Shown here: in pieces, positions 41,985 through 50,264 of the stretch
Layout: each line of letters opens with the position of its first letter
How positions within the stretch are numbered: position 1 is the first letter of the stretch
NCBI GenBank assembly: GCA_963767285.1
Contig: CAVYDJ010000001.1
Coordinates: forward strand, 62,001 to 126,000
DNA: 64,000 nucleotides
Direction: 5' to 3'
DNA from: WHSW01 sp963767285
Lineage (GTDB): Bacteria > Actinomycetota > Thermoleophilia > Solirubrobacterales > 70-9
Position numbers and translations under genes: made by a program
Notes under the pieces: generated by a model
The model's input: the letters and a program-made list of their open reading frames with translations, nothing else
What the model was told of the DNA's origin: nothing
Database searches by the model: none

Positions 41985-42874
41985 TCCGACATCTCCTCCA
42001 GCAGCTTGTGGACGAGGGTGTCGTCGGATGACGGCGGCTTCGAGATCTCCTCGCGCAGGCGGGCGAAGATCTCGTCGTCCCAGGCGTGCGTGCGCAGCAG
42101 CAGGTAGCGGAGGCTGACGACGCGGACGTAGGCCTCCGTCTCGGTGCCGCGCCCCAGCAGCTCCGCCTCGCGCAGCACCTCGACCACCGGCAGGTACTCG
42201 TGCTCGAACCAGGCGCCGGCGATCGTGGGGCGGTCCATGAACTCGCCCGTCGCCTGCATCGCCCGGAAGCCCCACGCCTCGATCCCCTCGGCGAGCCCGG
42301 CGTAGCGCCACTCGTCGCGCAGCTGGATCCGCGCGCGGGCTGCCGCCGGCAGCGGCACCCGCTCGAAGAACAGCCGCTCGTGGCTCTTGAGTGCCAGGTC
42401 GGAGATCCGCGTGTCCCGGTCGGCGCCGACCTCGGTGGCGATCTCGGTGACGTTCGCGTCGATCGTCTCGAGCCCGAGCTGGCCGGCGACCGAGACTCGG
42501 TGGTGCCCGTCGACGACGAAGTGCAGGTCGCCGACGCGGTAGACGTCGATCGGCGGCAGCGACTCGCCGCGGCGCATCGCCTTCGCAATCCCCTCCCAGC
42601 GCCGGCGCAGCCGCCGCGAGGTGGGGCGGAAGCTGCGGTCGAACTCGCGCGTGCGGTCCACCGTGCCGACGATCGAATCGAGCTCGATCGTCTGCAGGCC
42701 GAGCCGCCGCTCGCCCCGCTTGCCGAGCGCGCTGACGACCTCGTCGAACGGCAAGATGACGTTGATGTCGTCGGGCTCGCGGCGCAGGCCGGCGGCCAGA
42801 TCGGACAGGCGGTGGCGCCGCCGCGCGCGGCTGAAATCGGTGTGCGCGTCCTGGTCGGCGAAGCCGGTGTCCAC
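41981..42874 (-). CDS. ParB/sulfiredoxin-fold N-terminal domain protein
   Basis: 297 residues from GTG 42874 (VDTGFADQDAHTDFSRARRR); another GTG at 42907 is in frame. Residues ~75-140 contain a ParB-like nucleotide-binding motif: GESLPPIDVYRVGDLHFVVDGHHRVSVAGQLG. The rest is helical with several Trp/Tyr (EWRYAGLAEGIEAWGF). It lacks the HTH of a true chromosome-partition ParB and is not beside parA, so a CTPase or DNA-segregation role should not be assumed. Similar proteins occur in actinobacteria without known function. Confidence 0.8.
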   Translation of the reverse strand: MDTGFADQDAHTDFSRARRRHRLSDLAAGLRREPDDINVILPFDEVVSALGKRGERRLGLQTIELDSIVGTVDRTREFDRSFRPTSRRLRRRWEGIAKAMRRGESLPPIDVYRVGDLHFVVDGHHRVSVAGQLGLETIDANVTEIATEVGADRDTRISDLALKSHERLFFERVPLPAAARARIQLRDEWRYAGLAEGIEAWGFRAMQATGEFMDRPTIAGAWFEHEYLPVVEVLREAELLGRGTETEAYVRVVSLRYLLLRTHAWDDEIFARLREEISKPPSSDDTLVHKLLEEMSD

Positions 42875-42956
42875 GGCCTCAAGGTACCCGCGGCAGGATG
42901 CGCGCACGCCCGTTGAGGGCGGGCTTGTCTAGCGGCTCAACCTGCGCGCCGTTGGA

Positions 42957-44855
42957 TCACGGGCGGTAGTCGAAGATCCGCAGCCCCCGATCGCGATCGG
43001 ATCCAAGGATGTACTCCTTGCCACCGAGCCGGTGGATCTCGACGCCCCAGTAGTTGGAGCCACCGGGCTCGACGAAGGCGCCCACCTCCTCGAGTCCGGA
43101 GTCGTCGTAGCGCAGCACCCGCATGCCGAGCGCATAGTGCGAGACGTAGACGAGCCTCGAGTCGGGGTCGGTCGCGACCTCGTGCACGGTCATGTCGCCG
43201 TAGTTCTCGGCGAACTCCTCGAGCTGGCCCTCGGGCGGCGCGTAGGTGTCGACCTCCTCCATCTTCGCGCCCCCGCTGAGGTCGGTCCGGTACATGTGGG
43301 TGTAGCCCCAGCCGTCGAAGACCGCCGACATGTCGACCGCCACCGACGGGCCGGGCGGAGTCGCGGTGCCGGTGCCGTCCTCGTTGCACGTGTAATCGGG
43401 ACCGGGCTCGACGCCGAGCAGCCGGAACCCGTCGGTGCGCGAGACGAAGATCGCCGGCGTCGTAGCTGACGCGGCGAGCATGCTGACGAGCGTTTCACAG
43501 CCGTCGACGCCGGTCCGGTTGAACACGATCAGGCCCTTGTAGCCGGCCGCGACGATGTTGTCGAGCTTGACCTGGAAGTCGCAGACGCCGCGTTCGGCGA
43601 CCGCGATCAGGTCGCCCGTCGCCGGCGCGAGCGGGTCGCAGGCGAGACCTAGGAACTCGGTGTCCCCGCTCAGCGGATTGTCCTTGTTGACCGGCTTCGT
43701 CTCGGAGCCCTGGATGGCCGTGAACGTCTGGCCGGCCGCCGGGCCACCGAGGAACTTGGCGACGACCCTGTACGGGTCGAAGTCCTCGTCGGTCGCGAAG
43801 AAGTACTCGTTGTCGTTAGTGAACTCCGCCTCGTGGCCGTTGCCCTCTGGGGTGATCGTCTGCCCGTACTCGGCCCGGACGGGGTCGACCGGGGCGAAGT
43901 CGGTGTCCGACAGCGCCGCCGGGGCCGCCGGGTTGCTGACGTCGAGGGTCACGTAGCCGCCGTCCCAGTAGGACATCAGCATGATGTCGCGACCGCCGAT
44001 GTGCTTGACGATCATGTCGTGGCTGAACACCGCGTCGCCGTGCGGGCGGGTCGGGCCGGTCTGGGCGAACTGATCGAGGTTGGTCTCGGAGACCATCTTC
44101 GGCTTGCTCGGGTTGGTGATATTGAGGATGTCGACGTCGGGCTCTTCGAGGTCGTCGACGAGCACGACGTACGCCTTGCCGGTCTTGTTCCCATCGTCGT
44201 CGCGCTGCTCCCAGGCGAACGCCGAGTGAGTCTGGTTGGCCTTCGTCTGCGGCTGTCCGGGGCTCTGGCTGCCGTTCTTCTTCGTGAAGTCGCCGGCGCC
44301 CTCGACCAGCTTCTTCGGCTGCTTCGGGTTGGTGACGTCGATCACCGAGATGCCGCCGACTCCGTTGGTCGTCCCCGGGCACCACTCGTTCTGGTAGACG
44401 AGCACGTCGCCCTTGAAGGCCTGGGTGTTGAGCGAGATGACCTGCGAGCCCTCGCCGGAGAAGGTATCGACGTGGCTGGGGACGTATCCGGCGGCCTTCG
44501 GTGCGGCCGGGTTGGAGATGTCGACGACCTGAACGCCGCCGCGCGCGCACGTCGGCTCGTAGAACATCGTCAGATAGGCGTAGTTGCCCTTTGCGGAGAC
44601 GTCGGCGACGCGGCCGTCGCCGGCCAGTCGGGTGTCGGCCAGGTCGTAGCTGCCGACCAGCTCGAGCCCCTCCTCGCGGGGCGGCACCGACTGGCGCCCG
44701 GCGACGCTTCCGGCGGCGCCGTGCGAGTTCCAGTGCTCTTCCAGGCTGCCGGTCAGCCACGTGTCGTTGGTGGCCATCGGATGGTGCGCTGCGGCCGGCG
44801 CGGCGGCGATCAGCAACGCGGTCAGAGCGGCGGCAACCGTCCCCACAAACTTCAT
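42957..44855 (-). CDS. secreted LVIVD-repeat protein with inserted PA domain
   Basis: 632 residues from ATG 44855 (AGGGAG 9 nt upstream); a GTG three codons earlier is less suitable. Signal peptide MKFVGTVAAALTALLIAAAP. Several LVIVD-type beta-propeller blades are visible (GGVQVVDISNPAAPKAAGYV, GGISVIDVTNPKQPKKLVEG, GYVTLDVSNPAAPA), a protease-associated (PA) domain is inserted at ~residues 375-475 (ERGVCDFQVKLDNIVAAGYKG), and the propeller closes with GVEIHRLGGKEYILGSDRD. Probably an extracellular or surface protein binding a polymer or protein partner; no catalytic motif was seen. Confidence 0.9.
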   Translation of the reverse strand: MKFVGTVAAALTALLIAAAPAAAHHPMATNDTWLTGSLEEHWNSHGAAGSVAGRQSVPPREEGLELVGSYDLADTRLAGDGRVADVSAKGNYAYLTMFYEPTCARGGVQVVDISNPAAPKAAGYVPSHVDTFSGEGSQVISLNTQAFKGDVLVYQNEWCPGTTNGVGGISVIDVTNPKQPKKLVEGAGDFTKKNGSQSPGQPQTKANQTHSAFAWEQRDDDGNKTGKAYVVLVDDLEEPDVDILNITNPSKPKMVSETNLDQFAQTGPTRPHGDAVFSHDMIVKHIGGRDIMLMSYWDGGYVTLDVSNPAAPAALSDTDFAPVDPVRAEYGQTITPEGNGHEAEFTNDNEYFFATDEDFDPYRVVAKFLGGPAAGQTFTAIQGSETKPVNKDNPLSGDTEFLGLACDPLAPATGDLIAVAERGVCDFQVKLDNIVAAGYKGLIVFNRTGVDGCETLVSMLAASATTPAIFVSRTDGFRLLGVEPGPDYTCNEDGTGTATPPGPSVAVDMSAVFDGWGYTHMYRTDLSGGAKMEEVDTYAPPEGQLEEFAENYGDMTVHEVATDPDSRLVYVSHYALGMRVLRYDDSGLEEVGAFVEPGGSNYWGVEIHRLGGKEYILGSDRDRGLRIFDYRP

Positions 44856-44957
44856 TCGATTCACTCCCTGACCCCCCGGTCAAGCCCCCGGACACCCCCC
44901 GGGCGCACTGGAACGTGGACACCCTACTCCGGCCGGTTCAGGGCGTCAATGCCGCGG

Positions 44958-45563
44958 TCAGAGGTCGGCGAGCTCGCGGGTGCGCTCGGTCGCCGAGGCG
45001 GCCTCGGCGCCCTGCTCGGCGACCATCTGCTCGTACTCGCGCATCGCCTCCGGAACCCGCTTCGCGGTGACCCGCTCGGCTTGTACCGATGCGAAGAGCT
45101 GGCGGACGGCGAGCGCCTTGGTGAACCAGCGCGGGTACGAGACACGCCGCCGGCGCTCGGCGATCGCGTCGACGACCTCGTCGATCGCCGGGGCGAGCGG
45201 GTAGGTGCGGGAGAGGAACTTGGGCCCCCGGCCTTCGCCCGGCGCAGGAGCGGCATCTCGCGCTCGGAGTCGTTGACCATGTCGGTGTCGAGGAAGAGGA
45301 AGTACGCGACGCCGACGCCGACGCCGTACGGCCCCATCTCGATCCGCAGGTGCCGCCGGTGCGCTCGAGGTGCGGGAGCGCGGCCCGGTCCGTGTACATG
45401 ACGCCGAACGACCAGGTCGTCGCGGCCGTCGACGCAGCCGCGGAGGCGCTGGGCCGTCTCGACGCCGCAGTGGCAAACGCGGGGATCGCCGCCGGCGGGC
45501 CGCTGCGGCTGCAGAGCTTGCGCTCATGGGAGCGGGTGATCGAGATCAACCTGCTCGTGAAGC
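44958..45563 (-). pseudogene. SDR pseudogene with inverted N-terminal segment
   Basis: The minus strand from ~45400 to 44958 encodes the C-terminal half of a short-chain dehydrogenase (RAALPHLERTGG, then MGPYGVGVGVAYFLFLDTDM, then FLSRTYPLAPAIDEVVDAI), with one frame change near 45225. The catalytic YxxxK region between TGG and MGPYG is missing. The N-terminal part (QVVAAVDAAAEALGRLDAAV, ANAGIAAGGPL, WERVIEINLL) lies directly beside it at ~45403-45556 but on the plus strand. Inverting that piece in place restores the normal order. The Rossmann GxxxGIG start is absent. The gene is broken beyond function. Confidence 0.8.
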
Positions 45564-45599
45564 GAACGAGCCGCATCGCTCATGCCCCGACCTTAACCG

Positions 45600-46355
45600 C
45601 TAGTCGTAGCCCTTGATCATCCGCACGTTGAGCCAGAGCATCACGACTCCCAGGGCGCCGATCACCGCGAACCCCGGCCAGATCTCCGACCAGTCGAGGT
45701 CGACGAGGATCAGTGAGCGCAGTCCCTCCATCAGGTAGGTGACGGGGTTCAGCGTCGCGGCGACCTCCATCGGCTCGGTCAGCATCTCGCGGGGGACGAA
45801 GTTCGGCGTCAGGAACAACAACGGGAAGAAGATCAGCCCGCCCGAGTTCGTCGCCGCGGCGCTGCGCGTCTTCAGCGCGATCAGCTGCATGAAGCCGGCG
45901 TAGACGACCCCCCACAGTGCGGTCATCAGGACGAGCAGGACGAAGCCCGCCGGTCCGCTCGCGATCTCGACCCCGAACGGCAGCGCGATCAGCAGGATCA
46001 CGGTCGCGATCACGACGCACTTCAAGCCCTCGGCGACCAGCCGGCCGAGAACGAGCGAGTACCTCGGGATCGGCATCGCGCGCAGCTTGTCGAAGTAGCC
46101 ACCCTCGATCTCCTCGACCAGGAACAGCGCCGCCATGCCGAACGAGGCCGCCAGCAGCAGCGTGATCGGGAGCTGGAAGGCGCCGTAGCCCTGGCCCTCC
46201 AGGAACCCGGTCGTATCCGAGGGGAAGATGTCGGCCGCCTGTCCTGTGTTGACGATCAGGAAGAAGATCGGGATGAACATCGTCATGAACAGCGCGTCGG
46301 GCTGGCGGATCGCCTCCCGCAGCGAGCGCCGTCCCAGTTCGATCGTGGCGCTCAT
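45600..46355 (-). CDS. ABC-2 type transporter permease
   Basis: 251 residues, six hydrophobic helices. The ABC-2 pattern is clear: REAIRQPDALFMTMFIPIFF near the N-terminus, EEIEGGYFDKLRAMPIPR in the cytoplasmic loop and TPNFVPREMLTEPMEVAATLNPVTYLMEGLRSL in the C-terminal conserved stretch. With the ATPase upstream (4-bp overlap) it forms a DrrAB-type exporter for drugs, lipids or polymers. Confidence 0.93.
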   Translation of the reverse strand: MSATIELGRRSLREAIRQPDALFMTMFIPIFFLIVNTGQAADIFPSDTTGFLEGQGYGAFQLPITLLLAASFGMAALFLVEEIEGGYFDKLRAMPIPRYSLVLGRLVAEGLKCVVIATVILLIALPFGVEIASGPAGFVLLVLMTALWGVVYAGFMQLIALKTRSAAATNSGGLIFFPLLFLTPNFVPREMLTEPMEVAATLNPVTYLMEGLRSLILVDLDWSEIWPGFAVIGALGVVMLWLNVRMIKGYD

Positions 46356-47161
46356 GCCGCCACCTCCTGGACCTCGCCGGCCGCTCGCTCTCGGGTGCGC
46401 CCGGTGGCGTCGAGGAAGACGTCGTCGAGCGTCGGCTCCTCGCCGCCGCGCCGCTGTTGCAGGTCGGCCTTCAGCGCGCCGGGCGTGCCCTCGCGCACGA
46501 TCAGGCCGTCGTCGATGATCGCGATCCGATCGCAGAGCTGGTCCGCCTCCTCGAGGTACTGGGTGGTGAGGAAGATCGTCGTCCCGTGGCCGTTGATCCG
46601 GCGCAGCTCCTCCCAGACCGTCAGCCGGCTCGCCGGGTCCAGGCCGGTGGTCGGCTCGTCGAGGAACAACACCTCGGGCGCGTGCACCAGCGCGGCCGCC
46701 AGGTCAAGCCGCCGCTGCATGCCGCCGGAGTACCCCTTGGTCACGCGGTCGGCGGCGCCCTCGAGCTCGACCAGCTCGAGCAACTGCTCGGCCCGCCGGT
46801 CCGCTTCGTCGGCGCCGAGCCCGAACAGCCGCCCGTGCAGGACGAGCAGCTCGCGCCCGGTCTGCCGCGGGTCGAGGCCGGCCTCCTGTAGCGCGACCCC
46901 GATCCGGCGACGGACGCCGTCGGGATCACCGGCGACGTCGATCCCCGCGACCTCGGCGCGGCCGGACGTGATCGTCAGCAGCGTGGTCAGCATCCGCACC
47001 GTCGTCGACTTGCCGGCCCCGTTCGGGCCGAGGAAGCCGAAGATCTCCCCGGCCGAGACCTCGAGGTCTACGCCGTTGACGGCCTCGACCGTGCCCTCGC
47101 CACCCGTGTAGTGCTTGACCAGGCCCTCGGCAAGCACGGCCGGGCCTCCGTTGTGGTTCAT
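46352..47161 (-). CDS. ABC transporter ATP-binding protein (DrrA-type exporter)
   Basis: 269 residues from ATG 47161, supported by AGGAGC 5-6 nt upstream. Walker A GPNGAGKST, Q-loop ALQEAGLDPRQTGRE, signature YSGGMQRRLDLA, Walker B VLFLDEPTTGLDP and H-loop LTTQYLEEA are intact, and the C-terminal tail (GGEEPTLDDVFLDATGR) is the DrrA-specific motif. It energises the ABC-2 permease encoded immediately downstream. Confidence 0.95.
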   Translation of the reverse strand: MNHNGGPAVLAEGLVKHYTGGEGTVEAVNGVDLEVSAGEIFGFLGPNGAGKSTTVRMLTTLLTITSGRAEVAGIDVAGDPDGVRRRIGVALQEAGLDPRQTGRELLVLHGRLFGLGADEADRRAEQLLELVELEGAADRVTKGYSGGMQRRLDLAAALVHAPEVLFLDEPTTGLDPASRLTVWEELRRINGHGTTIFLTTQYLEEADQLCDRIAIIDDGLIVREGTPGALKADLQQRRGGEEPTLDDVFLDATGRTRERAAGEVQEVAA

Positions 47162-47197
47162 CTTGCTCCTGTTCGGATCGTTGGGCACCAACACAGA

Positions 47198-47239
47198 CCG
47201 CGGGCGCCCCGGGAACTCATCGGTCCGGGGCGCCCGCGG
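47198..47239 (-). terminator. strong hairpin terminator of the VOC gene
   Basis: Perfect 15-bp stem CCGCGGGCGCCCCGG / CCGGGGCGCCCGCGG with a 12-nt loop, 12 nt past the VOC stop (47252) on the minus strand and 37 bp before the ABC ATPase start. It should separate the two transcription units. Confidence 0.8.
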
Positions 47240-47251
47240 GTACGGGCGGAT

Positions 47252-48148
47252 CTACGAGGCGCTCTCGGCGGCGCCGACCTCCGCGCCGAGGTCCTTGTTG
47301 TCGGGTACGAACTGGCTGGCGATGAACATCGCCCCCTGCGGGTCGGAGACGATCGCCATCCGGACCCAGGGCGCGTCGAACGGCCCCATGATCACCTGGC
47401 CGCCGAGCTCCTTGACCTTCTCCGCGCTCGCGTCGGCGTCGTCGACCGCGAAGGTCACGTTCCAGTGGGGCGGCGTGTCGGGCTGGTCGTCACCGATCGC
47501 GATGATCCCGGCCACCACGTCCTCGAAGCCCTCGGGGGCTCCCATCTCCTTCATCCCCTCGCGCATTCCGGGATTCAGCTCCTCGAGGTGGTCGCCGTAG
47601 CCCGGCAGCTTGAACATCGCTCCGCTGGCGCCGCCGCCCAAATCGAGGACCTCCCAGCCGAAGACCGCGTTGTAGAACGGCTTCGCACCTTCGAGGTCGC
47701 GAGTATTGAGGTTGTTGAAGTTGACCGAGCCGTGCTCGTTGACGACCCGCGAACCCTTGTGCTCCTTCGCCTGCCAGACGCAGAAGGCAGCGCCCTCCGG
47801 GTCGGCGAAGATGGCCATCCGGCCGGCCTCCATGACGTCGAACGGCTCGAGCAGGACGGTGCCGCCGGCGTCCTTGACCTTCGCCGCGGTCTCGTCGGCG
47901 CTGTCGACCCAGATGTAGGTGTTCCAGCGCGGGGGACCGGGGTCGCCCTCCATCTGCCCGCTGATCGCGCCGGCATCCAGGCCGCGGATCCGCCCGATCA
48001 GGTACTTGGTCTCCGATCCCTCGGGCATCACGTCCTCGAACTCCCAGCCGAACAGGCCGCCGTAGAACTCGGTAACCCCGTCGGGATCCGGGTGGCTGCT
48101 GTCGACCCAGCAGGGCACGCCGGGCATGTATCCGTCTCGCTCTGGCAT
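47252..48148 (-). CDS. two-domain VOC (glyoxalase/bleomycin-resistance fold) protein
   Basis: 298 residues from ATG 48148 with AAGGGA upstream. Two VOC modules: ~8-125 (PCWVDSSHPDPDGVTEFYGG ... RMAIFADPEGAAFCVWQ) and ~140-275 (VNFNNLNTRDLEGAKPFYNA ... RMAIVSDPQGAMFIASQ). Such tandem VOC proteins bind small ligands or metals; the His/Glu metal set of glyoxalase I is not clearly complete. It is divergent from a WYL regulator with a perfect palindrome between them, suggesting inducible expression. Ligand unknown. Confidence 0.92.
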   Translation of the reverse strand: MPERDGYMPGVPCWVDSSHPDPDGVTEFYGGLFGWEFEDVMPEGSETKYLIGRIRGLDAGAISGQMEGDPGPPRWNTYIWVDSADETAAKVKDAGGTVLLEPFDVMEAGRMAIFADPEGAAFCVWQAKEHKGSRVVNEHGSVNFNNLNTRDLEGAKPFYNAVFGWEVLDLGGGASGAMFKLPGYGDHLEELNPGMREGMKEMGAPEGFEDVVAGIIAIGDDQPDTPPHWNVTFAVDDADASAEKVKELGGQVIMGPFDAPWVRMAIVSDPQGAMFIASQFVPDNKDLGAEVGAAESAS

Positions 48149-48190
48149 CTGTGGTCCCTTCGTTGATCGTTGACGAGCGGTGGCACCGTA

Positions 48191-48206
48191 TGACCTAATT
48201 AGGTCA
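48191..48206. promoter_or_regulatory. 16-bp perfect palindrome, probable WYL-regulator operator
   Basis: TGACCTAATTAGGTCA, a perfect inverted repeat, 43 bp before the VOC start and 39 bp before the regulator start. AT content stands out from the surrounding GC-rich DNA. Likely binding site controlling both divergent genes. Confidence 0.75.
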
Positions 48207-48244
48207 GGATCTGTCCTCATTACCGGCGAAGATGTGAATTGATC

Positions 48245-49210
48245 GTGACCGAGACCTCGAGCCGGCTGCTGGAACTCCTCGCGCTGCTGCAGGGGCGGCG
48301 CGACTGGACGGGCGCCGAGCTCGCCGATCGGCTCGGCGTCACGCGCCGGACGATCCGCCGCGACATCGAACGCCTGCGCGAGCTCGGCTACCCGGTCGAG
48401 TCGGTCACGGGTCCTGCGGGCGGGTACAGGCTGCGCGCCGGGACCGCGATGCCGCCGCTGTTGCTCGACGACGACGAGGCGATCGCGATCGCCGTCGGGC
48501 TCCGGACCGCGGCACGCGCCTCGGTCGCCGGCGTCGAGGAGACCTCGGTCCGGGCGCTGGTCAAGCTCGAGCAGGTCCTGCCCGCCCGGCTTCGCCGTCG
48601 CGTCAGCGCGCTCGCGTCGGTGATGACCGTCCCCGCGGCGGGCGGCCCGACGGTCGACCCCCAGCACCTGACGGTGATCGCCACGGCGTCGCGCGACTCG
48701 GAGCGGATCCGCTTCGGATACCGCAGCCGCGACGGCAGCGAGACCCGCCGCGAGGTCGAGCCGTACTCGGTCGTCAACCTCGGGCGTCGCTGGTACCTGG
48801 CGGCGTGGGACTGCGGCCGCGAGGATTGGCGAACGTTCCGGATCGACCGGCTCCTGCGCCCCGCCTCGACCGGAGTTCGCTTCGCGCCGCGCAAGATGCC
48901 GGCCCGGGACGCCGCTGCCTACGTCGAGCAGAGCATCGCCGGCGCGCCGCATCGCTACGAGGCCCGGGTGACCCTCGGCGTCGGTGCCGACGAGCTGCGT
49001 GGCCGTGTCCCGTCGTGGTGGGGCGGGGAGGTGGAGCCGATCGACGAGCGCTGCTGCACGTATCGCACCGGCGACGACGACCTCGGCTGGCTGGCGATCC
49101 GGATCGCGATGCTCGGCGTCGACTTCGTCGTCGAGGAGCCGCCCGAGCTGGCGGAGCAGTTCCGGGAACTCGCGGCCCGGCTCGACCGGGCGACAGCCGC
49201 CCGCGCCTAG
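48245..49210 (+). CDS. HTH-WYL transcriptional regulator (YafY-like)
   Basis: 321 residues from GTG 48245 (a TTG two codons earlier is in frame). N-terminal winged HTH: RLLELLALLQGRRDWTGAEL, DRLGVTRRTIRRDIERLREL. The WYL domain (~140-215) has IRFGYRSRDGSETRREVEPY and the WYLAAW motif, and a C-terminal WCX-like region follows. WYL domains sense small ligands or nucleic acids. It is transcribed divergently from the VOC gene and probably binds the palindrome at 48191-48206. Its end overlaps the next convergent gene by 4 bp. Confidence 0.94.
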   Translation: MTETSSRLLELLALLQGRRDWTGAELADRLGVTRRTIRRDIERLRELGYPVESVTGPAGGYRLRAGTAMPPLLLDDDEAIAIAVGLRTAARASVAGVEETSVRALVKLEQVLPARLRRRVSALASVMTVPAAGGPTVDPQHLTVIATASRDSERIRFGYRSRDGSETRREVEPYSVVNLGRRWYLAAWDCGREDWRTFRIDRLLRPASTGVRFAPRKMPARDAAAYVEQSIAGAPHRYEARVTLGVGADELRGRVPSWWGGEVEPIDERCCTYRTGDDDLGWLAIRIAMLGVDFVVEEPPELAEQFRELAARLDRATAARA

Positions 49211-49665
49211 CGGCCGAAGGTGCGTAGGAACGCGCTTCCGGCGGCGGGCACGCCGTCCAGCTGTTCGCGGATCTCGGCCAGGCCGGCCCGCAGCTCGGGG
49301 TCGCCCGCATCGATCGGCAGCATCGAGTCCTGCAGGTCGGTGATCCGGCGGTCGGCCTCCGTCGCCGCGGTCACCGCCCGGGTGACGAAGACCTTCGCCC
49401 CCTGCGACGGCAACCCCGGGGATGCGGCCGCCAGCGCCCTCGCCTCCAGGCCGAACCGGTCCGCAAAGCTCGACTGGGTCCGCTTCGCGCGGCCGTAGGC
49501 CTTCTGAAGCGGCCGGAAGAGGTCCGCCTCGAGCCGGTCGGCGGTCGCGTCGTCGAGCAGCTCGTAGGCCTCACCGAGGCAGGCGGTTCCGAACCCGAGC
49601 TGGGCGATCGCCCCGGCCAGGTCGGACATGATCTTTCCGCGCGCTTCGGCGGCGCTGACAACCAT
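49207..49665 (-). CDS. helical protein of unknown function
   Basis: 152 residues from ATG 49665; ATG 49629 (MSDLAGAIAQLG) is an alternative. All-helical, with two helical hairpins (GTACLGEAYELLDDATADRL, then KVFVTRAVTAATEADRRITD). No motif or signal. I recognise no named family, though similar sequences seem common in this bacterial class. It lies just downstream of ferritin on the same strand, with 13 bp between them. Confidence 0.7.
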   Translation of the reverse strand: MVVSAAEARGKIMSDLAGAIAQLGFGTACLGEAYELLDDATADRLEADLFRPLQKAYGRAKRTQSSFADRFGLEARALAAASPGLPSQGAKVFVTRAVTAATEADRRITDLQDSMLPIDAGDPELRAGLAEIREQLDGVPAAGSAFLRTFGR

Positions 49666-49678
49666 CGAGAGCCCCGGC

Positions 49679-50212
49679 CTAGGCGGACGCGCCCGCCTCG
49701 GGAGGCGCGCCGGTGGCGCCGTCCTCGCCCGGCGACTCGCGGGCGATGTACTCCTCAACGAGGAGCAGGTTGGTTGCCGAGCGCTCGACGACGTTGAGCA
49801 GGTCGTGCATCAGCGCGACCTCCTCGACCTGCTCGGAGACGAACCACTGCATGAACTGCTCGGCGCGGTAGTCCTTGGTCTCGCGGGCGAGCTCGAAGAG
49901 CTCGTAGATCTCCTCGCCAACCCGCTTCTCCTGTTCGAGTGCGAGCTTGACCGGGGCGACGTCGTCGTCGAACTTCGTCTGCTGGCCCTTGATGTCTGGG
50001 ATCTCGACCGGCTCGCCGACGTCGAGCAGGTACTGGACCATCATCATCGCGTGGGTGCGCTCCTCGAGCGCCTGGCGGTAGAAGAACGAGGCCAGGCGGG
50101 GCAGCGTTTCGGAGTCGTAGTGGACCGCGATCCCGATGTACTGCATCGCGGCGCTGAACTCGTTTGCGATCTGCTCGTTGAGCGCGGCCGGGAAGGACTT
50201 GCTCTTCGCCAT
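49679..50212 (-). CDS. bacterial non-haem ferritin
   Basis: 177 residues, standard length. Ferroxidase-centre residues are visible: Glu in NEQIANEFSAAMQYIG, the EERTHAMMM (ExxH) helix, and the second-half EEIYELFELARETKD and QWFVSEQVEEVALMHDLLN. Unlike the other ferritin-like proteins in the window it has no signal and is cytoplasmic; a 24-mer iron-storage shell is expected. The Gly/Ala/Pro-rich tail (PGEDGATGAPPEAGASA) is short and disordered. Confidence 0.95.
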   Translation of the reverse strand: MAKSKSFPAALNEQIANEFSAAMQYIGIAVHYDSETLPRLASFFYRQALEERTHAMMMVQYLLDVGEPVEIPDIKGQQTKFDDDVAPVKLALEQEKRVGEEIYELFELARETKDYRAEQFMQWFVSEQVEEVALMHDLLNVVERSATNLLLVEEYIARESPGEDGATGAPPEAGASA

Positions 50213-50264
50213 GGCGCGAACCTACTACGCCCCGCCGCGGAATGGTCCCTCACCGGCGACCGGC

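Noticed and set aside
39813..42311. 832-residue minus-strand open frame under the sugar ABC operon
   Set aside because: The plus strand has four intact, motif-rich ABC genes; the antisense translation has no recognisable fold.
41981..42874. Chromosome-partition parB
   Set aside because: Only the ParB-like nucleotide-binding motif is present; no HTH, no parA and no parS-like sites nearby.
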